Positions 1 through 14,600 of a DNA stretch of 64,000 nt are shown here, in pieces. The notes below the pieces were generated by a model. That model made no database searches. It saw only the letters and a program-made list of their open reading frames with translations, and was not told the DNA's origin. This DNA is from Dreissena polymorpha (taxonomy: Eukaryota > Mollusca > Bivalvia > Myida > Dreissenidae). Both the position numbers and the translations under genes were made by a program. The DNA is taken from contig NC_068358.1 of NCBI RefSeq assembly GCF_020536995.1, positions 46,739,085-46,803,084 of the forward strand. Reading direction: 5' to 3'. How positions within the stretch are numbered: the stretch's first letter is position 1; the number at the start of each line of letters is the position of its first letter.

Positions 1-443
1 TTCTTGATGAAAAAGGAGACTTTTTTTTTATTTTAAGCACTTTTTTCACACAAAAAAACTCACTGACAGCATATAAAATCATGTTTTTCAAGAAAATTAT
101 TATTAAAAGCTTCACTTACAATCTAAACATACACATTGCAATTAAAATAATTAATGCTATCATGATGAGAGGAATAATTTGCAGCTTTCAAGCCGATACA
201 AGCCTGCTACCCAAAATTAACACTTGAAATGGCGCAAATCGCTCCTTCAACAGCTTACGACACAATGTGACATTTGTTGCTCATCCAGATAGTCTCTCTC
301 ATTAAAATAAGTCCTGTTGGCTTCATTTTATTAAGTGTTCTCTTTAAAATCCAGCGTTGAAAGCTTAAGTTTTGCAAAAATGCCACAGTCCCCATGCAAA
401 AAAGCATGTTTGCTAAGGAATTCCTGCCCAAGGGGCCACACTA

Positions 444-674
444 ATGTCAGAAAAGTCATTTGGGTGTGATTCCTCTGTAGTTCAGTGTACATTCATTTCA
501 CTACCTGGGGATGACTATCAGGATCAATTTTCCCAGCTTGGTGAAGTGTTGACCTTTCAGGATGTCGATGGATCGTCCACAAGGGCTGCACCACTGCGGC
601 CATGGTACCGGACAGGGAGTCGGATTGAGGTGTACACAAACCCGGAGTCAGGCAAGGATCATCCAGACCTTTAA
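444..674 (+). other. Unrecognised 76-codon ORF in the array unit
   Basis: This open frame starts with ATG and ends about ten bases before an AATAAA-like run (aataaaataaa). It is repeated in units 1-8 and its C-terminal part is polar. I know no family for it. A 71-codon frame is open on the other strand across the same bases, so the strand is not certain and it may be chance. The repeated copies are not independent evidence of constraint, because the units are near-identical throughout. Confidence 0.12.
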
Positions 675-984
675 TAAAATAAAATGTTAAGGCCCCTGAA
701 ACTGGCAATTATGTTCAACACTGAGATAAGGAAACACATAAAGGAGACATCATGCCATGGCTTTATCATTATTGACACGGCAAACTCGAGCAGCTGGGGA
801 CTCGGCTCTAAACAAAACAGGTATGCTCTATCAATCCGAGCAAGATGGCATGTCAGAGTTAAAAAGAGCAAACAAACATACAAAAGAGATGTAAAGGAAA
901 TTAGAAATTAAATGCCAGAAGTAATTTCAAGTATTTTTTTTTGTCTGCAAGGGTTGCTGTGGAAAATAGTGCTTAACGCATAGT

Positions 985-1251
985 TTGGCCTGTCGGGGTT
1001 CTGCTGGCAAGAACACATCGAAGTCATATCTGCCCGAGAACTGTAAGCTTGAGATAACCATATCTGATGAAGGACTGCTTGAAGAATGCATTCTAATTGT
1101 ACTTGAACCAGATAGCATTGACAGCACAAGGCTTCAGACCCCCCAAAAGTGTGAGGCTTTCAATAGTGCTTACCTGATACCAGACCGCAATGCCCAAGAC
1201 AGTGACTTTCTCCCGGAACTGCACAGGCCGCATCCGCAGCACAATCCTTAA
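985..1251 (+). other. Unrecognised 88-codon ORF in the array unit
   Basis: An open frame beginning with a TTG codon, rich in acidic residues and with three cysteines. It overlaps the next ORF (1190-1555) in another frame, so at most one of the two frames is likely to be real over the shared 60 bases. No domain recognised. It recurs in every complete unit. Confidence 0.1.
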
Positions 1252-1555
1252 GCTCAATCATGGTCTGGCTGACTCTGAAATAGTGAAATCTGAATTTACA
1301 GATGCTCCTTTTTCTAAAGGTTATGAGTTTATTGCCTATCTTAAAAGCAATCACAATGACATACTAAAGAAGACATGTGCATTTCTGAAAAGACATACAG
1401 CTGCCCGATACTCGACTAGGAAAAGGCGCTATGGTCTTCACTCTGAAATTCATTACTCTAAGGGCTTAACAGAACCAAAGCCAGATCTTACAGCTAAATG
1501 GCCCCACCTACAGCTAAATATGCTTTATAGGTTGAAAATAAAGTTATTTGTCTGA
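1190..1555 (+). other. Longest ORF of the standard array unit (121 codons), unrecognised
   Basis: An ATG-initiated frame with a basic middle (KRHTAARYSTRKRRYG) that ends at TGA. An AATAAA motif lies just before the stop, at about 1539-1544. The basic stretch and the nearby polyadenylation-like signal would fit the last exon of a gene or the 3' end of an element. I see no domain, no convincing splice sites and no conserved neighbour. Treat it as a candidate only. Confidence 0.15.
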
Positions 1556-1836
1556 AGAACTAGCGCTATTTACTCATCAGCTATGTTGCTTCACCGGCCG
1601 CAATTCTGTAAACATAGTGTATATATGGAAATACCTAGTCTACCGCATGCGACGCACCACTACGTCCACTGTAAATACACAGCTAAGTTAGTACTCTAAC
1701 GAACAAACTGAAATTCATGTTTGAATTAAACAATCAGTATGATGACTCTCATTGAAATCATGTCCAGTGCACCAGTCAGAGCAAGACAGCTAGCGGATTG
1801 TTGACCGTCTGCGGCAAAAGGGACAAATGGTCAGGC

Positions 1837-2106
1837 CTACAAACAAAGAGAAAAATGGCATAAATGGGTTGCATTCATGTGATTTGGCATATTTTTCATC
1901 TTGCTCTCCACCTGAAACTTCAATCTTTGGACATAATAATATTTACATTCAAGATTTGTTGGAAATGTAACCCTTACTTGTCCATACCAGGTCCCCCTCC
2001 CATCCGGAACAGTCCAAAACCACCTAAAACATCCATTTGAACCAAAATATTGACATCTCTCATCTATTTTAGCACCCAAATCATCAAAACATTCATTAAA
2101 ATTCAT
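1837..2106 (-). other. Unrecognised 89-codon cysteine- and tryptophan-rich ORF in the array unit
   Basis: On the minus strand this frame has five cysteines and the motif WFWTVPDGRGTWYGQ, followed by a possible 5' splice site (aa/gtaaggg in minus-strand sense). Its composition is more protein-like than the other frames of the unit. It ends just outside the MITE. No family recognised. In unit 9 the frame is disrupted by small indels. Confidence 0.15.
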
Positions 2107-2173
2107 GTTCTACTTGTCTCGATTGCAGACGAATCAATGTGACCTTGACATTGCAGTAAATGTGCTTTTTTAA

Positions 2174-2647
2174 GGTTATATTACACTAATTCCGATTCCC
2201 ATAGGGTCCCATTATAAAACTGACAACTTTCACAGCATTTTTCTTGCCTTTTCGACGTATCAATTTTTCCGAACCTGGTATCATTTTAAAGATGGATCTG
2301 TCCTCTTCCAATAATTGCAATCAAAAACATACCGTCTCGCAACTTCTAAGAAAGTAAATCGCTGTCGAATGAACCCACCGTTGAAAAACGTGTTTCGGAA
2401 TCCTAATTTCGACAAAAGCCCCACACAATAGAAAACACACCCTCAAAAGTCCATCTTTTAAGTTAGCTTCCAATCCAAGGCATCAAAGTACTCCAGACAC
2501 ATACAGGATATTACAAATAACCACAAAAGACATGTCTCACATTGTTAAATGGCTTATATTCAAGAAGAGAAAAGGAACTCTTTAGAAATAAGCACTACTT
2601 TCGAATGGACCACGGAGGGATACACAATGATTTAGTGTAATGTAACC
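2174..2647. mobile_element. Inverted-repeat MITE inside each array unit (first copy)
   Basis: The ends are inverted repeats: GGTTATATTACACTAA at the left and, read on the other strand, GGTTACATTACACTAA at the right. Both ends are flanked by TTTAA (2169-2173 and 2648-2652), consistent with a TTAA-type target duplication. The 474-bp body has no transposase. Equivalent copies start at 5116, 8058, 11000, 13942, 16884, 19826, 22794 and 25760. Its presence at the same place in all nine full units means it inserted before the array was amplified. The small ORFs that overlap it should not be treated as genes. The superfamily is uncertain; TTAA would suit piggyBac-like elements. Confidence 0.8.
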
Positions 2648-5600
2648 TTTAAGGGAACTCAACTTTGTCCTATCCTTTTCAAACTTTCTCCACATGAGAT
2701 TTAAACTATTTCCACAATGAATATGCAATTTCAGTGCATTCGGAGGGGGGAAAAGGCCTTAAAATGGCCGTTTAAAGCGGTGACTAAATTGGCCGCAGTC
2801 AAGTCGGAATGCATGATTTTTAGTCTAAGTGACGACAGCTGATTTTGTGTCTCTAATTATTGTTACGCGTAACTTTTATGGCAAAAACTGGGATCATTGC
2901 AAAAGGCCCAAATAAATGTATTGATTGTGAATCAGTGTACTTTTCTTGATGAAAAAGGAGACTTTTTTTTTATTTTAAGCACTTTTTTCACACAAAAAAA
3001 CTCACTGACAGCATATAAAATCATGTTTTTCAAGAAAATTATTATTAAAAGCTTCACTTACAATCTAAACATACACATTGCAATTAAAATAATTAATGCT
3101 ATCATGATGAGAGGAATAATTTGCAGCTTTCAAGCCGATACAAGCCTGCTACCCAAAATTAACACTTGAAATGGCGCAAATCGCTCCTTCAACAGCTTAC
3201 GACACAATGTGACATTTGTTGCTCATCCAGATAGTCTCTCTCATTAAAATAAGTCCTGTTGGCTTCATTTTATTAAGTGTTCTCTTTAAAATCCAGCGTT
3301 GAAAGCTTAAGTTTTGCAAAAATGCCACAGTCCCCATGCAAAAAAGCATGTTTGCTAAGGAATTCCTGCCCAAGGGGCCACACTAATGTCAGAAAAGTCA
3401 TTTGGGTGTGATTCCTCTGTAGTTCAGTGTACATTCATTTCACTACCTGGGGATGACTATCAGGATCAATTTTCCCAGCTTGGTGAAGTGTTGACCTTTC
3501 AGGATGTCGATGGATCGTCCACAAGGGCTGCACCACTGCGGCCATGGTACCGGACAGGGAGTCGGATTGAGGTGTACACAAACCCGGAGTCAGGCAAGGA
3601 TCATCCAGACCTTTAATAAAATAAAATGTTAAGGCCCCTGAAACTGGCAATTATGTTCAACACTGAGATAAGGAAACACATAAAGGAGACATCATGCCAT
3701 GGCTTTATCATTATTGACACGGCAAACTCGAGCAGCTGGGGACTCGGCTCTAAACAAAACAGGTATGCTCTATCAATCCGAGCAAGATGGCATGTCAGAG
3801 TTAAAAAGAGCAAACAAACATACAAAAGAGATGTAAAGGAAATTAGAAATTAAATGCCAGAAGTAATTTCAAGTATTTTTTTTTGTCTGCAAGGGTTGCT
3901 GTGGAAAATAGTGCTTAACGCATAGTTTGGCCTGTCGGGGTTCTGCTGGCAAGAACACATCGAAGTCATATCTGCCCGAGAACTGTAAGCTTGAGATAAC
4001 CATATCTGATGAAGGACTGCTTGAAGAATGCATTCTAATTGTACTTGAACCAGATAGCATTGACAGCACAAGGCTTCAGACCCCCCAAAAGTGTGAGGCT
4101 TTCAATAGTGCTTACCTGATACCAGACCGCAATGCCCAAGACAGTGACTTTCTCCCGGAACTGCACAGGCCGCATCCGCAGCACAATCCTTAAGCTCAAT
4201 CATGGTCTGGCTGACTCTGAAATAGTGAAATCTGAATTTACAGATGCTCCTTTTTCTAAAGGTTATGAGTTTATTGCCTATCTTAAAAGCAATCACAATG
4301 ACATACTAAAGAAGACATGTGCATTTCTGAAAAGACATACAGCTGCCCGATACTCGACTAGGAAAAGGCGCTATGGTCTTCACTCTGAAATTCATTACTC
4401 TAAGGGCTTAACAGAACCAAAGCCAGATCTTACAGCTAAATGGCCCCACCTACAGCTAAATATGCTTTATAGGTTGAAAATAAAGTTATTTGTCTGAAGA
4501 ACTAGCGCTATTTACTCATCAGCTATGTTGCTTCACCGGCCGCAATTCTGTAAACATAGTGTATATATGGAAATACCTAGTCTACCGCATGCGACGCACC
4601 ACTACGTCCACTGTAAATACACAGCTAAGTTAGTACTCTAACGAACAAACTGAAATTCATGTTTGAATTAAACAATCAGTATGATGACTCTCATTGAAAT
4701 CATGTCCAGTGCACCAGTCAGAGCAAGACAGCTAGCGGATTGTTGACCGTCTGCGGCAAAAGGGACAAATGGTCAGGCCTACAAACAAAGAGAAAAATGG
4801 CATAAATGGGTTGCATTCATGTGATTTGGCATATTTTTCATCTTGCTCTCCACCTGAAACTTCAATCTTTGGACATAATAATATTTACATTCAAGATTTG
4901 TTGGAAATGTAACCCTTACTTGTCCATACCAGGTCCCCCTCCCATCCGGAACAGTCCAAAACCACCTAAAACATCCATTTGAACCAAAATATTGACATCT
5001 CTCATCTATTTTAGCACCCAAATCATCAAAACATTCATTAAAATTCATGTTCTACTTGTCTCGATTGCAGACGAATCAATGTGACCTTGACATTGCAGTA
5101 AATGTGCTTTTTTAAGGTTATATTACACTAATTCCGATTCCCATAGGGTCCCATTATAAAACTGACAACTTTCACAGCATTTTTCTTGCCTTTTCGACGT
5201 ATCAATTTTTCCGAACCTGGTATCATTTTAAAGATGGATCTGTCCTCTTCCAATAATTGCAATCAAAAACATACCGTCTCGCAACTTCTAAGAAAGTAAA
5301 TCGCTGTCGAATGAACCCACCGTTGAAAAACGTGTTTCGGAATCCTAATTTCGACAAAAGCCCCACACAATAGAAAACACACCCTCAAAAGTCCATCTTT
5401 TAAGTTAGCTTCCAATCCAAGGCATCAAAGTACTCCAGACACATACAGGATATTACAAATAACCACAAAAGACATGTCTCACATTGTTAAATGGCTTATA
5501 TTCAAGAAGAGAAAAGGAACTCTTTAGAAATAAGCACTACTTTCGAATGGACCACGGAGGGATACACAATGATTTAGTGTAATGTAACCTTTAAGGGAAC

Positions 5601-8600
5601 TCAACTTTGTCCTATCCTTTTCAAACTTTCTCCACATGAGATTTAAACTATTTCCACAATGAATATGCAATTTCAGTGCATTCGGAGGGGGGAAAAGGCC
5701 TTAAAATGGCCGTTTAAAGCGGTGACTAAATTGGCCGCAGTCAAGTCGGAATGCATGATTTTTAGTCTAAGTGACGACAGCTGATTTTGTGTCTCTAATT
5801 ATTGTTACGCGTAACTTTTATGGCAAAAACTGGGATCATTGCAAAAGGCCCAAATAAATGTATTGATTGTGAATCAGTGTACTTTTCTTGATGAAAAAGG
5901 AGACTTTTTTTTTATTTTAAGCACTTTTTTCACACAAAAAAACTCACTGACAGCATATAAAATCATGTTTTTCAAGAAAATTATTATTAAAAGCTTCACT
6001 TACAATCTAAACATACACATTGCAATTAAAATAATTAATGCTATCATGATGAGAGGAATAATTTGCAGCTTTCAAGCCGATACAAGCCTGCTACCCAAAA
6101 TTAACACTTGAAATGGCGCAAATCGCTCCTTCAACAGCTTACGACACAATGTGACATTTGTTGCTCATCCAGATAGTCTCTCTCATTAAAATAAGTCCTG
6201 TTGGCTTCATTTTATTAAGTGTTCTCTTTAAAATCCAGCGTTGAAAGCTTAAGTTTTGCAAAAATGCCACAGTCCCCATGCAAAAAAGCATGTTTGCTAA
6301 GGAATTCCTGCCCAAGGGGCCACACTAATGTCAGAAAAGTCATTTGGGTGTGATTCCTCTGTAGTTCAGTGTACATTCATTTCACTACCTGGGGATGACT
6401 ATCAGGATCAATTTTCCCAGCTTGGTGAAGTGTTGACCTTTCAGGATGTCGATGGATCGTCCACAAGGGCTGCACCACTGCGGCCATGGTACCGGACAGG
6501 GAGTCGGATTGAGGTGTACACAAACCCGGAGTCAGGCAAGGATCATCCAGACCTTTAATAAAATAAAATGTTAAGGCCCCTGAAACTGGCAATTATGTTC
6601 AACACTGAGATAAGGAAACACATAAAGGAGACATCATGCCATGGCTTTATCATTATTGACACGGCAAACTCGAGCAGCTGGGGACTCGGCTCTAAACAAA
6701 ACAGGTATGCTCTATCAATCCGAGCAAGATGGCATGTCAGAGTTAAAAAGAGCAAACAAACATACAAAAGAGATGTAAAGGAAATTAGAAATTAAATGCC
6801 AGAAGTAATTTCAAGTATTTTTTTTTGTCTGCAAGGGTTGCTGTGGAAAATAGTGCTTAACGCATAGTTTGGCCTGTCGGGGTTCTGCTGGCAAGAACAC
6901 ATCGAAGTCATATCTGCCCGAGAACTGTAAGCTTGAGATAACCATATCTGATGAAGGACTGCTTGAAGAATGCATTCTAATTGTACTTGAACCAGATAGC
7001 ATTGACAGCACAAGGCTTCAGACCCCCCAAAAGTGTGAGGCTTTCAATAGTGCTTACCTGATACCAGACCGCAATGCCCAAGACAGTGACTTTCTCCCGG
7101 AACTGCACAGGCCGCATCCGCAGCACAATCCTTAAGCTCAATCATGGTCTGGCTGACTCTGAAATAGTGAAATCTGAATTTACAGATGCTCCTTTTTCTA
7201 AAGGTTATGAGTTTATTGCCTATCTTAAAAGCAATCACAATGACATACTAAAGAAGACATGTGCATTTCTGAAAAGACATACAGCTGCCCGATACTCGAC
7301 TAGGAAAAGGCGCTATGGTCTTCACTCTGAAATTCATTACTCTAAGGGCTTAACAGAACCAAAGCCAGATCTTACAGCTAAATGGCCCCACCTACAGCTA
7401 AATATGCTTTATAGGTTGAAAATAAAGTTATTTGTCTGAAGAACTAGCGCTATTTACTCATCAGCTATGTTGCTTCACCGGCCGCAATTCTGTAAACATA
7501 GTGTATATATGGAAATACCTAGTCTACCGCATGCGACGCACCACTACGTCCACTGTAAATACACAGCTAAGTTAGTACTCTAACGAACAAACTGAAATTC
7601 ATGTTTGAATTAAACAATCAGTATGATGACTCTCATTGAAATCATGTCCAGTGCACCAGTCAGAGCAAGACAGCTAGCGGATTGTTGACCGTCTGCGGCA
7701 AAAGGGACAAATGGTCAGGCCTACAAACAAAGAGAAAAATGGCATAAATGGGTTGCATTCATGTGATTTGGCATATTTTTCATCTTGCTCTCCACCTGAA
7801 ACTTCAATCTTTGGACATAATAATATTTACATTCAAGATTTGTTGGAAATGTAACCCTTACTTGTCCATACCAGGTCCCCCTCCCATCCGGAACAGTCCA
7901 AAACCACCTAAAACATCCATTTGAACCAAAATATTGACATCTCTCATCTATTTTAGCACCCAAATCATCAAAACATTCATTAAAATTCATGTTCTACTTG
8001 TCTCGATTGCAGACGAATCAATGTGACCTTGACATTGCAGTAAATGTGCTTTTTTAAGGTTATATTACACTAATTCCGATTCCCATAGGGTCCCATTATA
8101 AAACTGACAACTTTCACAGCATTTTTCTTGCCTTTTCGACGTATCAATTTTTCCGAACCTGGTATCATTTTAAAGATGGATCTGTCCTCTTCCAATAATT
8201 GCAATCAAAAACATACCGTCTCGCAACTTCTAAGAAAGTAAATCGCTGTCGAATGAACCCACCGTTGAAAAACGTGTTTCGGAATCCTAATTTCGACAAA
8301 AGCCCCACACAATAGAAAACACACCCTCAAAAGTCCATCTTTTAAGTTAGCTTCCAATCCAAGGCATCAAAGTACTCCAGACACATACAGGATATTACAA
8401 ATAACCACAAAAGACATGTCTCACATTGTTAAATGGCTTATATTCAAGAAGAGAAAAGGAACTCTTTAGAAATAAGCACTACTTTCGAATGGACCACGGA
8501 GGGATACACAATGATTTAGTGTAATGTAACCTTTAAGGGAACTCAACTTTGTCCTATCCTTTTCAAACTTTCTCCACATGAGATTTAAACTATTTCCACA

Positions 8601-11600
8601 ATGAATATGCAATTTCAGTGCATTCGGAGGGGGGAAAAGGCCTTAAAATGGCCGTTTAAAGCGGTGACTAAATTGGCCGCAGTCAAGTCGGAATGCATGA
8701 TTTTTAGTCTAAGTGACGACAGCTGATTTTGTGTCTCTAATTATTGTTACGCGTAACTTTTATGGCAAAAACTGGGATCATTGCAAAAGGCCCAAATAAA
8801 TGTATTGATTGTGAATCAGTGTACTTTTCTTGATGAAAAAGGAGACTTTTTTTTTATTTTAAGCACTTTTTTCACACAAAAAAACTCACTGACAGCATAT
8901 AAAATCATGTTTTTCAAGAAAATTATTATTAAAAGCTTCACTTACAATCTAAACATACACATTGCAATTAAAATAATTAATGCTATCATGATGAGAGGAA
9001 TAATTTGCAGCTTTCAAGCCGATACAAGCCTGCTACCCAAAATTAACACTTGAAATGGCGCAAATCGCTCCTTCAACAGCTTACGACACAATGTGACATT
9101 TGTTGCTCATCCAGATAGTCTCTCTCATTAAAATAAGTCCTGTTGGCTTCATTTTATTAAGTGTTCTCTTTAAAATCCAGCGTTGAAAGCTTAAGTTTTG
9201 CAAAAATGCCACAGTCCCCATGCAAAAAAGCATGTTTGCTAAGGAATTCCTGCCCAAGGGGCCACACTAATGTCAGAAAAGTCATTTGGGTGTGATTCCT
9301 CTGTAGTTCAGTGTACATTCATTTCACTACCTGGGGATGACTATCAGGATCAATTTTCCCAGCTTGGTGAAGTGTTGACCTTTCAGGATGTCGATGGATC
9401 GTCCACAAGGGCTGCACCACTGCGGCCATGGTACCGGACAGGGAGTCGGATTGAGGTGTACACAAACCCGGAGTCAGGCAAGGATCATCCAGACCTTTAA
9501 TAAAATAAAATGTTAAGGCCCCTGAAACTGGCAATTATGTTCAACACTGAGATAAGGAAACACATAAAGGAGACATCATGCCATGGCTTTATCATTATTG
9601 ACACGGCAAACTCGAGCAGCTGGGGACTCGGCTCTAAACAAAACAGGTATGCTCTATCAATCCGAGCAAGATGGCATGTCAGAGTTAAAAAGAGCAAACA
9701 AACATACAAAAGAGATGTAAAGGAAATTAGAAATTAAATGCCAGAAGTAATTTCAAGTATTTTTTTTTGTCTGCAAGGGTTGCTGTGGAAAATAGTGCTT
9801 AACGCATAGTTTGGCCTGTCGGGGTTCTGCTGGCAAGAACACATCGAAGTCATATCTGCCCGAGAACTGTAAGCTTGAGATAACCATATCTGATGAAGGA
9901 CTGCTTGAAGAATGCATTCTAATTGTACTTGAACCAGATAGCATTGACAGCACAAGGCTTCAGACCCCCCAAAAGTGTGAGGCTTTCAATAGTGCTTACC
10001 TGATACCAGACCGCAATGCCCAAGACAGTGACTTTCTCCCGGAACTGCACAGGCCGCATCCGCAGCACAATCCTTAAGCTCAATCATGGTCTGGCTGACT
10101 CTGAAATAGTGAAATCTGAATTTACAGATGCTCCTTTTTCTAAAGGTTATGAGTTTATTGCCTATCTTAAAAGCAATCACAATGACATACTAAAGAAGAC
10201 ATGTGCATTTCTGAAAAGACATACAGCTGCCCGATACTCGACTAGGAAAAGGCGCTATGGTCTTCACTCTGAAATTCATTACTCTAAGGGCTTAACAGAA
10301 CCAAAGCCAGATCTTACAGCTAAATGGCCCCACCTACAGCTAAATATGCTTTATAGGTTGAAAATAAAGTTATTTGTCTGAAGAACTAGCGCTATTTACT
10401 CATCAGCTATGTTGCTTCACCGGCCGCAATTCTGTAAACATAGTGTATATATGGAAATACCTAGTCTACCGCATGCGACGCACCACTACGTCCACTGTAA
10501 ATACACAGCTAAGTTAGTACTCTAACGAACAAACTGAAATTCATGTTTGAATTAAACAATCAGTATGATGACTCTCATTGAAATCATGTCCAGTGCACCA
10601 GTCAGAGCAAGACAGCTAGCGGATTGTTGACCGTCTGCGGCAAAAGGGACAAATGGTCAGGCCTACAAACAAAGAGAAAAATGGCATAAATGGGTTGCAT
10701 TCATGTGATTTGGCATATTTTTCATCTTGCTCTCCACCTGAAACTTCAATCTTTGGACATAATAATATTTACATTCAAGATTTGTTGGAAATGTAACCCT
10801 TACTTGTCCATACCAGGTCCCCCTCCCATCCGGAACAGTCCAAAACCACCTAAAACATCCATTTGAACCAAAATATTGACATCTCTCATCTATTTTAGCA
10901 CCCAAATCATCAAAACATTCATTAAAATTCATGTTCTACTTGTCTCGATTGCAGACGAATCAATGTGACCTTGACATTGCAGTAAATGTGCTTTTTTAAG
11001 GTTATATTACACTAATTCCGATTCCCATAGGGTCCCATTATAAAACTGACAACTTTCACAGCATTTTTCTTGCCTTTTCGACGTATCAATTTTTCCGAAC
11101 CTGGTATCATTTTAAAGATGGATCTGTCCTCTTCCAATAATTGCAATCAAAAACATACCGTCTCGCAACTTCTAAGAAAGTAAATCGCTGTCGAATGAAC
11201 CCACCGTTGAAAAACGTGTTTCGGAATCCTAATTTCGACAAAAGCCCCACACAATAGAAAACACACCCTCAAAAGTCCATCTTTTAAGTTAGCTTCCAAT
11301 CCAAGGCATCAAAGTACTCCAGACACATACAGGATATTACAAATAACCACAAAAGACATGTCTCACATTGTTAAATGGCTTATATTCAAGAAGAGAAAAG
11401 GAACTCTTTAGAAATAAGCACTACTTTCGAATGGACCACGGAGGGATACACAATGATTTAGTGTAATGTAACCTTTAAGGGAACTCAACTTTGTCCTATC
11501 CTTTTCAAACTTTCTCCACATGAGATTTAAACTATTTCCACAATGAATATGCAATTTCAGTGCATTCGGAGGGGGGAAAAGGCCTTAAAATGGCCGTTTA

Positions 11601-14600
11601 AAGCGGTGACTAAATTGGCCGCAGTCAAGTCGGAATGCATGATTTTTAGTCTAAGTGACGACAGCTGATTTTGTGTCTCTAATTATTGTTACGCGTAACT
11701 TTTATGGCAAAAACTGGGATCATTGCAAAAGGCCCAAATAAATGTATTGATTGTGAATCAGTGTACTTTTCTTGATGAAAAAGGAGACTTTTTTTTTATT
11801 TTAAGCACTTTTTTCACACAAAAAAACTCACTGACAGCATATAAAATCATGTTTTTCAAGAAAATTATTATTAAAAGCTTCACTTACAATCTAAACATAC
11901 ACATTGCAATTAAAATAATTAATGCTATCATGATGAGAGGAATAATTTGCAGCTTTCAAGCCGATACAAGCCTGCTACCCAAAATTAACACTTGAAATGG
12001 CGCAAATCGCTCCTTCAACAGCTTACGACACAATGTGACATTTGTTGCTCATCCAGATAGTCTCTCTCATTAAAATAAGTCCTGTTGGCTTCATTTTATT
12101 AAGTGTTCTCTTTAAAATCCAGCGTTGAAAGCTTAAGTTTTGCAAAAATGCCACAGTCCCCATGCAAAAAAGCATGTTTGCTAAGGAATTCCTGCCCAAG
12201 GGGCCACACTAATGTCAGAAAAGTCATTTGGGTGTGATTCCTCTGTAGTTCAGTGTACATTCATTTCACTACCTGGGGATGACTATCAGGATCAATTTTC
12301 CCAGCTTGGTGAAGTGTTGACCTTTCAGGATGTCGATGGATCGTCCACAAGGGCTGCACCACTGCGGCCATGGTACCGGACAGGGAGTCGGATTGAGGTG
12401 TACACAAACCCGGAGTCAGGCAAGGATCATCCAGACCTTTAATAAAATAAAATGTTAAGGCCCCTGAAACTGGCAATTATGTTCAACACTGAGATAAGGA
12501 AACACATAAAGGAGACATCATGCCATGGCTTTATCATTATTGACACGGCAAACTCGAGCAGCTGGGGACTCGGCTCTAAACAAAACAGGTATGCTCTATC
12601 AATCCGAGCAAGATGGCATGTCAGAGTTAAAAAGAGCAAACAAACATACAAAAGAGATGTAAAGGAAATTAGAAATTAAATGCCAGAAGTAATTTCAAGT
12701 ATTTTTTTTTGTCTGCAAGGGTTGCTGTGGAAAATAGTGCTTAACGCATAGTTTGGCCTGTCGGGGTTCTGCTGGCAAGAACACATCGAAGTCATATCTG
12801 CCCGAGAACTGTAAGCTTGAGATAACCATATCTGATGAAGGACTGCTTGAAGAATGCATTCTAATTGTACTTGAACCAGATAGCATTGACAGCACAAGGC
12901 TTCAGACCCCCCAAAAGTGTGAGGCTTTCAATAGTGCTTACCTGATACCAGACCGCAATGCCCAAGACAGTGACTTTCTCCCGGAACTGCACAGGCCGCA
13001 TCCGCAGCACAATCCTTAAGCTCAATCATGGTCTGGCTGACTCTGAAATAGTGAAATCTGAATTTACAGATGCTCCTTTTTCTAAAGGTTATGAGTTTAT
13101 TGCCTATCTTAAAAGCAATCACAATGACATACTAAAGAAGACATGTGCATTTCTGAAAAGACATACAGCTGCCCGATACTCGACTAGGAAAAGGCGCTAT
13201 GGTCTTCACTCTGAAATTCATTACTCTAAGGGCTTAACAGAACCAAAGCCAGATCTTACAGCTAAATGGCCCCACCTACAGCTAAATATGCTTTATAGGT
13301 TGAAAATAAAGTTATTTGTCTGAAGAACTAGCGCTATTTACTCATCAGCTATGTTGCTTCACCGGCCGCAATTCTGTAAACATAGTGTATATATGGAAAT
13401 ACCTAGTCTACCGCATGCGACGCACCACTACGTCCACTGTAAATACACAGCTAAGTTAGTACTCTAACGAACAAACTGAAATTCATGTTTGAATTAAACA
13501 ATCAGTATGATGACTCTCATTGAAATCATGTCCAGTGCACCAGTCAGAGCAAGACAGCTAGCGGATTGTTGACCGTCTGCGGCAAAAGGGACAAATGGTC
13601 AGGCCTACAAACAAAGAGAAAAATGGCATAAATGGGTTGCATTCATGTGATTTGGCATATTTTTCATCTTGCTCTCCACCTGAAACTTCAATCTTTGGAC
13701 ATAATAATATTTACATTCAAGATTTGTTGGAAATGTAACCCTTACTTGTCCATACCAGGTCCCCCTCCCATCCGGAACAGTCCAAAACCACCTAAAACAT
13801 CCATTTGAACCAAAATATTGACATCTCTCATCTATTTTAGCACCCAAATCATCAAAACATTCATTAAAATTCATGTTCTACTTGTCTCGATTGCAGACGA
13901 ATCAATGTGACCTTGACATTGCAGTAAATGTGCTTTTTTAAGGTTATATTACACTAATTCCGATTCCCATAGGGTCCCATTATAAAACTGACAACTTTCA
14001 CAGCATTTTTCTTGCCTTTTCGACGTATCAATTTTTCCGAACCTGGTATCATTTTAAAGATGGATCTGTCCTCTTCCAATAATTGCAATCAAAAACATAC
14101 CGTCTCGCAACTTCTAAGAAAGTAAATCGCTGTCGAATGAACCCACCGTTGAAAAACGTGTTTCGGAATCCTAATTTCGACAAAAGCCCCACACAATAGA
14201 AAACACACCCTCAAAAGTCCATCTTTTAAGTTAGCTTCCAATCCAAGGCATCAAAGTACTCCAGACACATACAGGATATTACAAATAACCACAAAAGACA
14301 TGTCTCACATTGTTAAATGGCTTATATTCAAGAAGAGAAAAGGAACTCTTTAGAAATAAGCACTACTTTCGAATGGACCACGGAGGGATACACAATGATT
14401 TAGTGTAATGTAACCTTTAAGGGAACTCAACTTTGTCCTATCCTTTTCAAACTTTCTCCACATGAGATTTAAACTATTTCCACAATGAATATGCAATTTC
14501 AGTGCATTCGGAGGGGGGAAAAGGCCTTAAAATGGCCGTTTAAAGCGGTGACTAAATTGGCCGCAGTCAAGTCGGAATGCATGATTTTTAGTCTAAGTGA

